Below are positions 1 to 7,219 of a stretch of DNA of 7,560 nucleotides, piece by piece. Origin of the DNA: Thermotogaceae bacterium. GTDB taxonomy: Bacteria; Thermotogota; Thermotogae; Thermotogales; Thermotogaceae. Within the stretch, counting starts at the first letter, position 1, and each line of letters begins with the position of its first letter. The notes beneath the pieces were generated by a model, which saw only the letters and a list, made by a program, of their open reading frames with translations, was not told the origin of the DNA and made no database searches. The translations under genes were made by a program, and so were the position numbers. The stretch is taken from positions 1 through 7,560 of the forward strand of contig JAGHBG010000215.1 in the NCBI GenBank assembly GCA_021161105.1. Reading direction: 5' to 3'.

Positions 1-458
1 ACATCGGGAGCTTTGAAGTAGTAAAACTTATAGGGGGAAATCCCGGGGAAAAGCTCAGATGCGAATAACTTCCTTCCATAACCTTCAACTTCAAACCAAA
101 CCTTTTCTGTTCCAACAACAAGTACTTTGAAATAACCTGATTTAGGGTTATCGTCAAGCTCTGAAATGATTCTTTCAAAACTTTTTAAATCAGAAAGAAC
201 ATTTTTAACATAATAGAAATCATTTATATATCTGTCCAGAGGCGAATTGGGTCCTACGAGGTCTTCGACTCTTCCTATCCTTTCTGATAGCGCAGCTTTT
301 GTTTTATTCAATTCTGCTGTTAATTTTTTGATATCTCTTGTGCATGAATAAAGTTTGTAAAAAGTCACAGTGGATATAACGACAGAAAAAAACAATCCCA
401 CGATCAAAAGCGAAATTAAAAGTATTGCTTTGTTTTCTGAGGATCTGTATCTTTTCAT
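1..458 (-). CDS. Single-pass membrane protein with coiled coil, partial (C-terminus off window)
   Basis: This leftward reading frame is open from ATG at 458-456 to the window edge, giving 152 codons without a stop, so the C-terminus is missing. The start is supported by a strong GGAGGAG at 473-467, 8 nt upstream, and by an ATGA overlap with the stop of the sigma-factor gene, which implies translational coupling. The protein has a short basic N-terminus (MKRYRSSENK), one strong hydrophobic helix at about residues 11-36, and a charged Lys/Glu-rich stretch at about 41-65 that could form a coiled coil. A soluble mixed domain follows (about 70-152) with a VLVVGTEKVWFEV segment. The expected topology is N-terminus inside with the domain outside. 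I do not recognise the family. Its place directly behind a sigma factor makes a sensory or regulatory partner possible, but there is no recognisable anti-sigma domain at the cytoplasmic N-terminus, so this is inference only. Confidence 0.85.
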   Translation of the reverse strand, partial: MKRYRSSENKAILLISLLIVGLFFSVVISTVTFYKLYSCTRDIKKLTAELNKTKAALSERIGRVEDLVGPNSPLDRYINDFYYVKNVLSDLKSFERIISELDDNPKSGYFKVLVVGTEKVWFEVEGYGRKLFASELFPGISPYKFYYFKAPD

Positions 459-1084
459 CTGACCAACTCCTCCAGAATCATATCAGAAATATTCCCAAGC
501 TTTCTCTTAAGTATTCTCTTCACTTTCTGTACGGTGTTATCCACCTTCTTGTTTGTAACATCCAGGCTTTCCGATATATCAGTATAGGAATATCCATTAA
601 GCCACATAGAGAATATTTCTTTTTCTATATCCTTCAACTCTTTTATTACATCTTCCATTATATACCACATAAGGGCACTCTTAGATATTCCCTCCTCCGT
701 CCCAAACGCGTATCCCGCTTCCTCATCCTCGCTTGAGGTAGATAATCCATCAACGCTCATAGCATCAGATAATATCTGGTTTTTCTTTCTGTTCAGGTAG
801 GTGAGAAAAGATTTTATTTCAGAATCAATACTTCTCCAGGCAAAGGTAGAAAATTTGCTTTTTCCGGGATTAAAATAGTAAACAGCCTTTATAAGTCCAA
901 CAAGACCACTTTGAATAATATCAGAGGTTTCTGCCCACGGTGCATAATAGTTGGAAGAGATCTTGACAACCATTGGATAGTATCTTTCCACAATAATATC
1001 TAAAGCCTCTTTGAGGCCAGCTTGTGCCATCTCAATTAAACTTTCTGTTCTTTTACTTCTCAATCTGTATTTGATAACATCCAT
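455..1084 (-). CDS. RNA polymerase sigma factor, sigma-70 family, SigH-like
   Basis: The 209-aa protein has the two-domain build of a small alternative sigma factor. Region 2 (about 34-100) includes DIIQSGLVGLIKAV (55-68) and FSTFAWRSIDSEIKSFL (78-94), the parts that in this family contact core polymerase and the -10 element. A variable acidic linker follows (about 105-140). Region 4 (about 148-195) carries a helix-turn-helix, YSYTDISESLDVTNKKVDNT (165-184), followed by a basic helix (VQKVKRILKRKL) expected to read the -35 element. The length is close to that of SigH-type factors. There is no sigma region 3. ATG 1084 is chosen because an extended -10 element lies only 10 nt upstream and no Shine-Dalgarno sequence is present, so the mRNA would be nearly leaderless. 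ATG at residue 19 is a possible internal start, but the family normally extends further N-terminal of it. The gene is coupled by ATGA to the downstream membrane protein. The regulon is unknown. Confidence 0.93.
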   Translation of the reverse strand: MDVIKYRLRSKRTESLIEMAQAGLKEALDIIVERYYPMVVKISSNYYAPWAETSDIIQSGLVGLIKAVYYFNPGKSKFSTFAWRSIDSEIKSFLTYLNRKKNQILSDAMSVDGLSTSSEDEEAGYAFGTEEGISKSALMWYIMEDVIKELKDIEKEIFSMWLNGYSYTDISESLDVTNKKVDNTVQKVKRILKRKLGNISDMILEELVR

Positions 1085-1085
1085 A

Positions 1086-1114
1086 CTGAAAAAAAGTATA
1101 ACATGGCATATAAT
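1086..1114 (+). promoter_or_regulatory. Promoter of the rightward five-gene operon
   Basis: A perfect TATAAT at 1109-1114 lies 17 bp downstream of CTGAAA (1086-1091), which matches TTGACA at four of six positions. Transcription would start around 1121, just before the first gene. The ATG at 1103, the first possible start of the downstream frame, lies inside this promoter and would not be transcribed from it. This argues for a later start codon. Confidence 0.65.
1095..1103 (-). promoter_or_regulatory. Extended -10 promoter of the sigma-factor gene
   Basis: Read leftward, 1103-1095 is TGTTATACT, an extended -10 (TGn plus TATACT). No good -35 hexamer lies 16-18 bp upstream, which fits extended -10 promoters. 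Transcription would start near 1088, leaving about 3-4 nt before the ATG at 1084. It interlocks with the rightward promoter at 1086-1114, so the two promoters should compete. Assignment is by eye. Confidence 0.55.
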
Positions 1115-1132
1115 AAACTGCGGGTGATTATT

Positions 1133-1465
1133 TTGAAAATAGCTGTTTTGAAAATATCGCTGGTAATTATTTTTTTTGCAACAAGTGCATACTTAAGCCT
1201 AAATCCCAATGTAACAATCCAAAACGGTTGGGACAAAATGGCTCATTTTACATTTTATGCGGGTTCGAGCGTTTTGCTTTATATTTTCATGGGAAATTAT
1301 TCATTGGCATACACAAGTATCGCCGCATCTCTTTTCGAGTACCTTCAAAAGTTTGTACCGAATAGATTGGCAAGTGTTTATGACCTTCTTTTCAGCTTAA
1401 CTGGCTGTCTTTTCGGGACATTCATAGCTGCTCTTCTATTCAAATCAAGGAGGGAAAAAGGTTGA
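1133..1465 (+). CDS. VanZ-like small membrane protein
   Basis: From the TTG at 1133 this is a 110-aa hydrophobic protein with about four membrane segments (roughly 4-22, 38-53, 57-71 and 83-104) and a basic tail (KSRREKG). It shows the VanZ-like pattern: DKMAHFTFY (D34, K35, H38), FEYLQKFVPNR (E69, Q72, P76, R78), then D84 and a Gly-rich final helix (LTGCLFG). VanZ-family proteins are integral membrane proteins. Some confer low-level teicoplanin resistance, but most have no known reaction, and no van genes are nearby. The frame extends up to ATG 1103, but that codon sits inside the promoter and has no ribosome site. TTG 1133 has GGGTGAT at 1122-1128, 4 nt upstream. GTG 1124, also in frame, would be an almost leaderless alternative. 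First gene of the operon; its stop overlaps the next start by 4 nt. Confidence 0.82.
   Translation: MKIAVLKISLVIIFFATSAYLSLNPNVTIQNGWDKMAHFTFYAGSSVLLYIFMGNYSLAYTSIAASLFEYLQKFVPNRLASVYDLLFSLTGCLFGTFIAALLFKSRREKG
1447..1454 (+). promoter_or_regulatory. Ribosome binding site deciding a TTG start
   Basis: AAGGAGGG ends 7 nt before the TTG at 1462 and lies inside the last codons of the VanZ-like gene. It supports the non-ATG start of the phosphatase gene, where the protein begins MKKIFIVRHA, as expected for a family whose first strand precedes the catalytic RH motif. Confidence 0.8.
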
Positions 1466-2070
1466 AAAAGATATTCATAGTAAGGCATGCTAACACAATA
1501 TATAACACAGAAAGAAAATGGCAGGGAAGAATCGATCTCGAGCTTGACGAAACCGGAAGATGGATGGCAAAGAGAGTGGCTTATAGGTTATCTTATGAGA
1601 ATGTAGATGTCATATACTCAAGCCCTTTGAAAAGAGCCAGCCAGACAGCGGAAGAGATCGCAAAAGTTCATGGACTTGATGTAATTATTGACGATAGGAT
1701 TATAGAAGGGGAGCTTTCTTTATGGGAGGGTATGAAGGCAGAAGATGTACCCAGAAAGTATAAAAAAGATTACGAAGAGTGGGCAAATAATCCAAAAGCC
1801 GATATACCCGGTGTTGAAAATTTTGAAAGCGTCTACAAACGAACTGTTGATTTTCTTGAAAATCTTGATATCAATAAATACGACGGTATTGTTGTTGTAA
1901 CTCATGCTATAGTTATAAGAGCTATAGTGTGCTATGTAATGAAGATGCCACTTAAAAGTTTTAGAGAATTTCTGATTGGAAATGCTTCCATTACAACCAT
2001 TGTAGTTCGTGAAAACAACTGGTGGAGATTGCTGAACCTGAACGAGAGAAGTCATCTGATGGGGGATTGA
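1462..2070 (+). CDS. Histidine phosphatase / phosphoglycerate-mutase-like enzyme
   Basis: The 202-aa protein belongs to the histidine phosphatase superfamily (branch 1, dPGM/CobC/PhoE-like). The active-site elements are visible: R8-H9 (the nucleophile that is phosphorylated), R58 in SSPLKRASQTA, an acidic candidate at E82/E84 before LWEG, and H148 in VVVTHAIVIRA. The usual RHGET is RHANT here, and the second His is followed by Ala instead of Gly (THA for SHG), so both active-site glycines have become alanine. The length is typical of cofactor-dependent phosphatases and short for a true mutase (about 230-250 aa), so a cytoplasmic phosphatase of unknown substrate is more likely than glycolytic phosphoglycerate mutase. 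TTG start with a strong ribosome site; overlaps the VanZ-like gene by 4 nt and is followed after 3 nt by the ABC exporter. Nothing in its neighbours identifies the substrate. Confidence 0.9.
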   Translation: MKKIFIVRHANTIYNTERKWQGRIDLELDETGRWMAKRVAYRLSYENVDVIYSSPLKRASQTAEEIAKVHGLDVIIDDRIIEGELSLWEGMKAEDVPRKYKKDYEEWANNPKADIPGVENFESVYKRTVDFLENLDINKYDGIVVVTHAIVIRAIVCYVMKMPLKSFREFLIGNASITTIVVRENNWWRLLNLNERSHLMGD

Positions 2071-2073
2071 AAT

Positions 2074-3888
2074 ATGAAAAAATGGCTTCTTAAATACATT
2101 AAAACTCATTGGAAATTGATTTCATTATCACTACTTGTGGTAATTGTTTCGGCATGGGTAGATGTAATGCCTCCGTCGATTGTTAAAAAAGCTATAGATT
2201 CCTATATTACAAACACCAGTATAGATCAACAGCAGAGAATTGAAGGAATTGCAACGGAAGCAATTAAATTCATCATAGTTATTTCTGCTGGTTTTGGTCT
2301 GAACTTTCTATCACTCTATATATCTTCGTATACAGGCGCCAAGATAGTTTATGAAATAAGAAAAGATCTATATAAACATGTACTTCGACTTCCGATGAGT
2401 TTCTTCGACAAAAATCATTCAGGTGTGATAACGACTAGGATAGCGAACGACACGCAGAATTTAATGGAATTTTTCACGACAGTTATAACTTCCCTTGTAA
2501 AAGATTTCTTCTTAATAATAGGCATTGTTTATATGCTTGTTACAATGTCATTGGAGCTTTTCTCGAAATTATCCCCTGTGATAATAGCGGTTGTAGTCTT
2601 TACTATAATATTTAGAAGATATTCAAGGCAGATATACAACCTGATAAGATCCAATATAGCAAAGATAAATGCTTTCCTAGCAGAACATATAGCAGGTATG
2701 ACTGTAATACAGGCTTTTGAAGTCCGAGAAATTAAAAGCAAGGAATTTGAGAAAATCACAGAAGATTACTATAAAAGTGCATTTAAGCAAATAAAATTAT
2801 TTGGATTTTACAGACCTTTAATGGATTGGCTGTTCTCCCTGGGGCTTGCAATAATCGCATGGTTTGGAGCCAGATATGTGTATCATCAGCAAATTGGTAT
2901 AGGAACTCTGTTTGCATTTGGCAGCTACCTTGATATGTTCTTCGGGCCGATTAGAGACTTTGCGGAAAAATTCGATATAGCCCAAAATAGCCTTGCTTCA
3001 GCTGATAAGATAGAAAGGATATTCAAAGAAAACAGAGAACATGAAGGAAGTGGAAAGAAGTATGAGATACAAAAGGGAATTATTGAATTCAAAAATGTAT
3101 GGTTCGCCTACGAAGATGAAAACTGGGTTCTTAAAAACATAAATGCATCCTTCCAGCCTGGTGGAATAAATGCAATTGTTGGAGAAACAGGAGCGGGAAA
3201 AACTTCCATGTTATCCCTATTGAACCTCACATACAGGCCCCAAAAGGGGAAAATATTGATAGATGGAAACGATATAAAAGAATTTGACCTTGCATATCTC
3301 AGGAAACAAATAGCCGTTGTTCCGCAGGAGGTTATACTTTTTTCGGGTAGCATAATCGACAATGTAAGGCTTTTTGACGACTCAATTCCAGAAGAAGATG
3401 TTATAAAAGCTCTTGAAAAAGTCCATGGCGATGAAGTTTTCAATAGATTTGCTAGCAAATTTTATACAATGGTAACGGAAAGAGGAGGAAATCTCTCAGC
3501 CGGAGAGCGGCAGCTTATAGCTCTGGCAAGAGCCATTCTTTTTGATGCTAAAATCCTGATACTTGACGAGGCCACAGCATCTGTAGACGCCTCAACAGAG
3601 GCAAAAATACAACAAACACTGGAAGAACTTTCCGGGGAAAGAACCGTAATAACAATAGCCCACAGATTATCAACAGTGAAAGACGCTAAGATAATATATG
3701 TTCTTCACAGAGGAGAGGTTATTGAAGTCGGAACGCACCAGCAGCTTATGGAAAGGAAGGGATTTTACTACTCGCTTTACAGCAAAATGAAGGAGGGAGC
3801 AAGCCTTGGAGAAGATAAGAATAGCTCTGATAGGGGCAGGGAGGATAGCAACAAAGAAACACCTGGAGGCTCTCTTGAAGAATTATGA
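2074..3888 (+). CDS. ABC transporter, fused permease-ATPase (MdlB/TM288-type exporter)
   Basis: The 604-aa half-transporter has an N-terminal type IV exporter membrane domain (about 1-315, six helices, with LPMSFFDKNHSGVITTRIANDT at about 106-127 as the intracellular coupling region) and a C-terminal ATPase (about 336-574). Nucleotide motifs are intact: A-loop Y346, Walker A GETGAGKTS (370-378, K376), Q-loop Q418, signature LSAGERQ (474-480), Walker B ILILDEA with D498 and catalytic E499, D-loop SVDA, and H530. The ERGGNLS lead-in to the signature is typical of the MdlA/MdlB and TM287/288 group. Many of those are heterodimers with one degenerate site. Here all motifs are competent and no second half-transporter is adjacent, so a homodimer is possible. 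The substrate (lipid, peptide or drug) cannot be told. The last ~28 residues form a polar, low-hydrophobicity tail encoded inside the overlap with the next gene. Confidence 0.95.
   Translation: MKKWLLKYIKTHWKLISLSLLVVIVSAWVDVMPPSIVKKAIDSYITNTSIDQQQRIEGIATEAIKFIIVISAGFGLNFLSLYISSYTGAKIVYEIRKDLYKHVLRLPMSFFDKNHSGVITTRIANDTQNLMEFFTTVITSLVKDFFLIIGIVYMLVTMSLELFSKLSPVIIAVVVFTIIFRRYSRQIYNLIRSNIAKINAFLAEHIAGMTVIQAFEVREIKSKEFEKITEDYYKSAFKQIKLFGFYRPLMDWLFSLGLAIIAWFGARYVYHQQIGIGTLFAFGSYLDMFFGPIRDFAEKFDIAQNSLASADKIERIFKENREHEGSGKKYEIQKGIIEFKNVWFAYEDENWVLKNINASFQPGGINAIVGETGAGKTSMLSLLNLTYRPQKGKILIDGNDIKEFDLAYLRKQIAVVPQEVILFSGSIIDNVRLFDDSIPEEDVIKALEKVHGDEVFNRFASKFYTMVTERGGNLSAGERQLIALARAILFDAKILILDEATASVDASTEAKIQQTLEELSGERTVITIAHRLSTVKDAKIIYVLHRGEVIEVGTHQQLMERKGFYYSLYSKMKEGASLGEDKNSSDRGREDSNKETPGGSLEEL
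3791..3797 (+). promoter_or_regulatory. Ribosome binding site for the oxidoreductase, inside the ABC gene
   Basis: AGGAGGG lies within the ABC transporter frame, 8-9 nt before the TTG at 3806. It is the strongest reason to place the oxidoreductase start 83 nt inside the preceding gene. The Rossmann first strand (RIALIGAG) begins only four residues after this start, so no later start could give a complete fold. Confidence 0.82.
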
Positions 3889-4891
3889 AGTTTTCGAGCT
3901 TGTAGCCATTTGCGATCTGGTTGAAGACAAGGCACTGCACCTATCCAGACTTTATTACGAAAAAGCAGGAAAAAAACCCGAAATTGCAACAGGTGCCTCT
4001 CAACTATTTAAAAGAGAAGACATAGATGCTGTGGCTATTGCGACAAGCACTGATGCTCATTATCCCTTAACTATGGAAGCTCTGGAAAGTGGCAAACATG
4101 TGCTCCTGGAAAAACCAATGGCTCTGTCAACAAAACACATGGACGATATGATTGAACTTTCAAGAAGAAAGAATTTGAAATTAGCGATATCCTTTCAAAA
4201 TAGATTTAATCCTCCCGTCCAGGAATTGAGAAAGAAAATAGAAGGTGGGGATTTCGGAAGGATATTTTACGGTGTCGCATCCATAAGGTGGAATAGAAAC
4301 GAAGACTACTACAAGCAGGCTGAATGGAGAGGAAAATGGAGAAGCGATGGAGGAGTTTTGATGAATCAATCCACTCACAATATTGATCTTCTCCAATGGA
4401 TGCTTGGAGGCGAGGTAGAAGAGGTTTACGGCCATCTTGAAAACTTCAATCATCCATATATAGAGGTCGAAGACTTCGGTGCAGCAATTATAAAGTTCAA
4501 AAATGGAGCCGTTGGAATACTGGAAGGAACAAGTGTTGTTTACCCAAGAAACTTAGAAGAAACACTATCTATATTTGGAGAAAAAGGCACAGTAAAGCTT
4601 GGAGGGCTTGCAGTAAATAGAATAGAAACATGGAGATTTGAAAACGAAGATTCACATCCATTCATGGAACTACCTGACCCTGACACAGTTTATGGTTTTG
4701 GACATATACCACTTTATAAGGATTTTTACGAAGCTATTGATCAGGATAGAGATCCTGCGATTCCCGGGGAAGAAGGGAGAAAAGCTGTTGATATAGTTCT
4801 TGCTATCTATAAGTCGTACCTGACTAAAAAACCAGTTAAGTTTCCATTTGACTTTTCTGCGTGGGAAATGGAGGGAAAAGAGTCATGGTAA
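3806..4891 (+). CDS. Gfo/Idh/MocA family NAD(P)-dependent oxidoreductase
   Basis: The 361-aa length is typical of the family. The N-terminal Rossmann domain (about 3-125) opens with [10 protein letters not shown] (G10, G12), the dinucleotide loop. It is followed by AICD (D37, after the second strand, which favours NAD over NADP) and the family hallmark LEKPMA (E102, K103, P104). The C-terminal alpha/beta domain carries WRGKW, then [18 protein letters not shown] (181-198) with the likely catalytic H191. N187 stands where many members have Asp, as is common in the LMNQ subgroup. Such enzymes oxidise or reduce a hydroxyl of sugars, inositols or nucleotide sugars. The specific substrate cannot be assigned, and no sugar-pathway neighbours help. 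It starts at TTG 3806 with a good ribosome site and overlaps the ABC gene by 83 nt and gltX by 7 nt. Third-position and arginine codon use look like the neighbours, so there is no sign of recent transfer. Confidence 0.93.
   Translation: MEKIRIALIGAGRIATKKHLEALLKNYEVFELVAICDLVEDKALHLSRLYYEKAGKKPEIATGASQLFKREDIDAVAIATSTDAHYPLTMEALESGKHVLLEKPMALSTKHMDDMIELSRRKNLKLAISFQNRFNPPVQELRKKIEGGDFGRIFYGVASIRWNRNEDYYKQAEWRGKWRSDGGVLMNQSTHNIDLLQWMLGGEVEEVYGHLENFNHPYIEVEDFGAAIIKFKNGAVGILEGTSVVYPRNLEETLSIFGEKGTVKLGGLAVNRIETWRFENEDSHPFMELPDPDTVYGFGHIPLYKDFYEAIDQDRDPAIPGEEGRKAVDIVLAIYKSYLTKKPVKFPFDFSAWEMEGKESW
4870..4875 (+). promoter_or_regulatory. Ribosome binding site deciding the gltX start
   Basis: GGAGGG ends 9 nt before ATG 4885. 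The frame is open further upstream to a GTG at 4861, but that codon has no ribosome site. The protein from ATG 4885 begins [12 protein letters not shown], exactly where glutamyl-tRNA synthetases normally start. Confidence 0.82.
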
Positions 4892-6261
4892 GAGTTAGAT
4901 TTGCGCCAAGTCCAACAGGGTACCTGCATGTAGGAGGAGCAAGAACAGCCCTTTATAATTTTCTTTTCGCAAAAAAGGAAAAAGGAAAATTCGTGCTCAG
5001 AATCGAAGATACCGATATAGAAAGATCAAAAAGAGAGTATGAGGAAAGATTGATTGATGCCATGAAATGGCTTTCGCTGGAATGGGACGAGTTTTACCGC
5101 CAGAGTGAAAGACTCCAGCTATACAGAGAAGTTGCACAAAGATTGGTTGATGAGGGTAAAGCTTACTATGTTTATGCATATCCAGAAGAAATAGAGAAGA
5201 TAAGAGAAGAACTTTTATCTCAAGGGAAACCACCACATTACGACCAGGAAATACTTGCATCTTTTGACACTCCACAGAGAAGAAAAGAATATGAGGAGAA
5301 AGGCCTTCATCCCGCAATATATTTCAAAATGCCGGATAAAGAATATTCTTTTAATGATGCGGTCAAGGGAGAAGTCGTATTCAAAAAAGGAACGATAGGA
5401 GATTTTGCTATCATGAGATCAAACGGTCTTCCAACTTACAACTTTGCTGTTGTTGTTGATGACGCATACATGGAAATAACCCATGTCATAAGAGGGGATG
5501 ATCATCTTTCAAACACACTTCGCCAGCTTGCAATATACGAAGCTCTTGGCAAAAAACCTCCTGTATTTGCCCATGTCTCAATGATACTTGGACCTGATGG
5601 TTCTAAACTCAGCAAAAGGCATGGTGCAACATCAGTGGAAGAGTTCAGAGACAGAGGATATCTTCCAGAAGCACTGCTCAACTATCTTGCCCTTCTTGGT
5701 TGGTCTCACCCTGAAGGAAAAGAGGTTATGACGCTTGAAGAAATGATAGAAAATTTCTCACTTGATAGATTGAGTAAAAACCCGGCAATATTTGATCCTA
5801 AAAAACTCAGATGGATAAATTCAGAACATATAAAAATGCTAAGTAATGAAGAGCTACTAAATGTTGCAAAACCTTACTTTGAAAAAGCGGGCTACACAGC
5901 AGATGATGAAAAGCTCATAAAAATCCTGAATGCAATCAAAGACAGACTCCATGAACTTTCAGAAATTCCAGAACTTGCTGACTACTTTTTTGAAAAGCCA
6001 GATGTGGATGTCACCTTTGAAGATAACGAAAAACAAGCTTTAAGGGAAATAATTGAGAATCTAAATAAAATAGAATGGATAAGGAAAGATATTGTAAAAG
6101 CCTTTTCTCCTAGGAAAAAGTACAAAGTAAAATCAAAGGACTTTTTCCATAAGCTAAGAGTTGCTCTCACCGGAAAAGAACAGGGAGTAGAACTTGATGT
6201 ACTTATAGAAATTCTGGGAAAAGAGGAATTCAAAAAGAGAGTGGAAAGGTATATTAACTAA
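4885..6261 (+). CDS. gltX: Glutamyl-tRNA synthetase
   Basis: This 458-aa class I aminoacyl-tRNA synthetase charges tRNA(Glu), and in many bacteria that use amidotransferase it also mischarges tRNA(Gln). The catalytic domain starts with [19 protein letters not shown] (HIGH-type motif H15-V-G-G18). It continues through [11 protein letters not shown] (38-48), YNFAVVVDD (185-193) and [14 protein letters not shown] (198-211), to the KMSKS-type loop GSKLSKRHG (239-247). The helical anticodon-binding C-terminal half (about 285-458) has [19 protein letters not shown]. The length is near the usual 460-490. The Cys cluster of zinc-binding homologues (CYC..) is replaced by YYVYAYPEE (about 94-102), so no zinc is expected. 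Thermotogota often carry two gltX paralogues. Whether this copy is Glu- or Gln-directed cannot be settled here. ATG 4885 is used, overlapping the oxidoreductase stop by 7 nt. Last gene of the operon, directly followed by a terminator. Confidence 0.97.
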   Translation: MVRVRFAPSPTGYLHVGGARTALYNFLFAKKEKGKFVLRIEDTDIERSKREYEERLIDAMKWLSLEWDEFYRQSERLQLYREVAQRLVDEGKAYYVYAYPEEIEKIREELLSQGKPPHYDQEILASFDTPQRRKEYEEKGLHPAIYFKMPDKEYSFNDAVKGEVVFKKGTIGDFAIMRSNGLPTYNFAVVVDDAYMEITHVIRGDDHLSNTLRQLAIYEALGKKPPVFAHVSMILGPDGSKLSKRHGATSVEEFRDRGYLPEALLNYLALLGWSHPEGKEVMTLEEMIENFSLDRLSKNPAIFDPKKLRWINSEHIKMLSNEELLNVAKPYFEKAGYTADDEKLIKILNAIKDRLHELSEIPELADYFFEKPDVDVTFEDNEKQALREIIENLNKIEWIRKDIVKAFSPRKKYKVKSKDFFHKLRVALTGKEQGVELDVLIEILGKEEFKKRVERYIN

Positions 6262-6290
6262 AAAACCCGCCGGAATCGGCGGGTTTTTAT
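6260..6290. terminator. Bidirectional intrinsic terminator between convergent units
   Basis: The arms CCCGCCG (6266-6272) and CGGCGGG (6277-6283) are perfectly complementary around a GAAT loop. A run of A (6260-6265) precedes and a run of T (6284-6288) follows, so each strand reads as a hairpin plus U-tract. It lies immediately after the gltX stop, overlapping it by a base or two, and 17-24 nt beyond the end of the leftward cassette. It can therefore end both transcripts. Confidence 0.93.
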
Positions 6291-6306
6291 TCTTATATTT
6301 TAAATT

Positions 6307-6713
6307 TCACGCACTGCTGCTCCGCTTCTTAAATTCATTCACAAAAAATTTATAAGCTTCTTCAAAAATTCTTATTTCATTTTCTTTTAGAGTAATCTGC
6401 TCATACCTCGCAAGCCGTGCAACATTCTTAAGCTTTCATATATGATCTATAGAATTTTCTATCTTGTGTTTTGTATATTTCATCTTCCAACTCTTTGTGC
6501 GTAGAAACCAATTTATTATATTCCTTAGCAAGAATAAATTTAACCATTAAAGCTATTTCGTGAAACTTAGAAACAACCTCAAAAGTTTTCCACTTATTCT
6601 CTCTTATATTCAGGATGACTTTGAATGTAATCGGTTAAATTCTGAAAGTCACAAACCTTCTTCTCGCAAACCCGACCCCTTAATTGCGGATTTGCGGAAA
6701 TTTTGTTACCCAT
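6307..6713 (-). pseudogene. Unknown ~134-aa helical protein, frameshifted twice
   Basis: Third gene of the leftward cassette; not recognised. It starts at ATG 6713 behind a strong AGGTGAT (6723-6717) that contains the stop codon of the gene before it. The first frame gives MGNKISANPQLRG... and stops at 6594. A second frame, starting around 6598, continues NKWKTFEVVSKFHEIAL... to a stop at 6428. A third, from about 6435, reads KLKNVARLARYEQITL... and ends in RSSSA at the TGA 6309-6307. The joins fall in a GA dinucleotide repeat (about 6605-6597) and an A run (6436-6434). Adding one GA unit and removing one A (or adding two) restores one frame. The restored product (about 134-136 aa) is highly charged and mostly helical, possibly coiled coil, with no signal peptide or membrane segment. 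As written, only a 39-aa peptide would be made. Confidence 0.62.
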
Positions 6714-6717
6714 TTTA

Positions 6718-7219
6718 TCACCTGGTGGTAGCAGAAATCGAAGTTTCGGGCTCAGGTACTATACTTATGTACAGCATAGGAAATTTCTTTCTTAATTCAT
6801 ATTCTATATCAATCAGCTTATCACAGAACTGATCATTAAAATATGTATCTGATGGGATTAAGATCGTGAGATCAGTATTAGATATTCTAATTTGTTCCGG
6901 AGAAATTTCTAAATTAAGAGATTTCAATCTTCTTAAAATCTTATTTTTTGCTTCTTCAACAGCTAATTTTAATTAATTCTTCTGCTTTGCTTGGTTTAGA
7001 AACTATTTTTTTCATAATGTTCTTCTCACCTACGCTTCTCGACTGTGACTCAAAAATTCTGGTTCTCTTCCAAATATCAATGTCACTTTCATATAAAATA
7101 TATGAGAAACATTCCCCTGTACTTGCGGGCGGGATTGTACCACTTCCGTATTCCCACATAAAACCTCCCAAATTATGATCAAACTTTGTTCTTTCCTCAT
7201 TATTAATCTTGATTTTCAT
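6718..7219 (-). pseudogene. Unknown ~166-aa protein, broken by one frameshift
   Basis: Second gene of the leftward cassette; family not recognised. ATG 7219 begins MKIKINNEERTKFDHNLGGF and is preceded by GGGAG at 7235-7231; a TTG at 7240 is a weaker alternative. The frame stops at 6956 after 87 codons. The reading continues one base out of phase at an A run (6970-6967). Removing one A joins EELIK to LAVEEAKNKILRRL and on to a stop at 6718, giving 166 aa. The N-terminal part is rich in aromatic residues and Gly (GGFMWEYGSGTIPPASTGECF, about 18-38). The C-terminal part (about 80-166) looks like an alpha/beta fold, with ISNTDLTILIPSD and a paired LRKKFPMLYISIVPEPE strand. No membrane segment or signal peptide. 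Its restored start overlaps the restored DUF3467 end by 17 nt, and its stop lies inside the ribosome site of the third gene. Confidence 0.66.

Noticed and set aside
425..736. Rightward 103-aa ORF opposite the sigma factor
   Set aside because: It is antisense to a clear sigma-70 family gene and has no motif or ribosome site.
4861..4884. Longer gltX start at GTG 4861
   Set aside because: It has no ribosome site, and the family starts at the [12 protein letters not shown] residues from ATG 4885, which has GGAGGG at correct distance.
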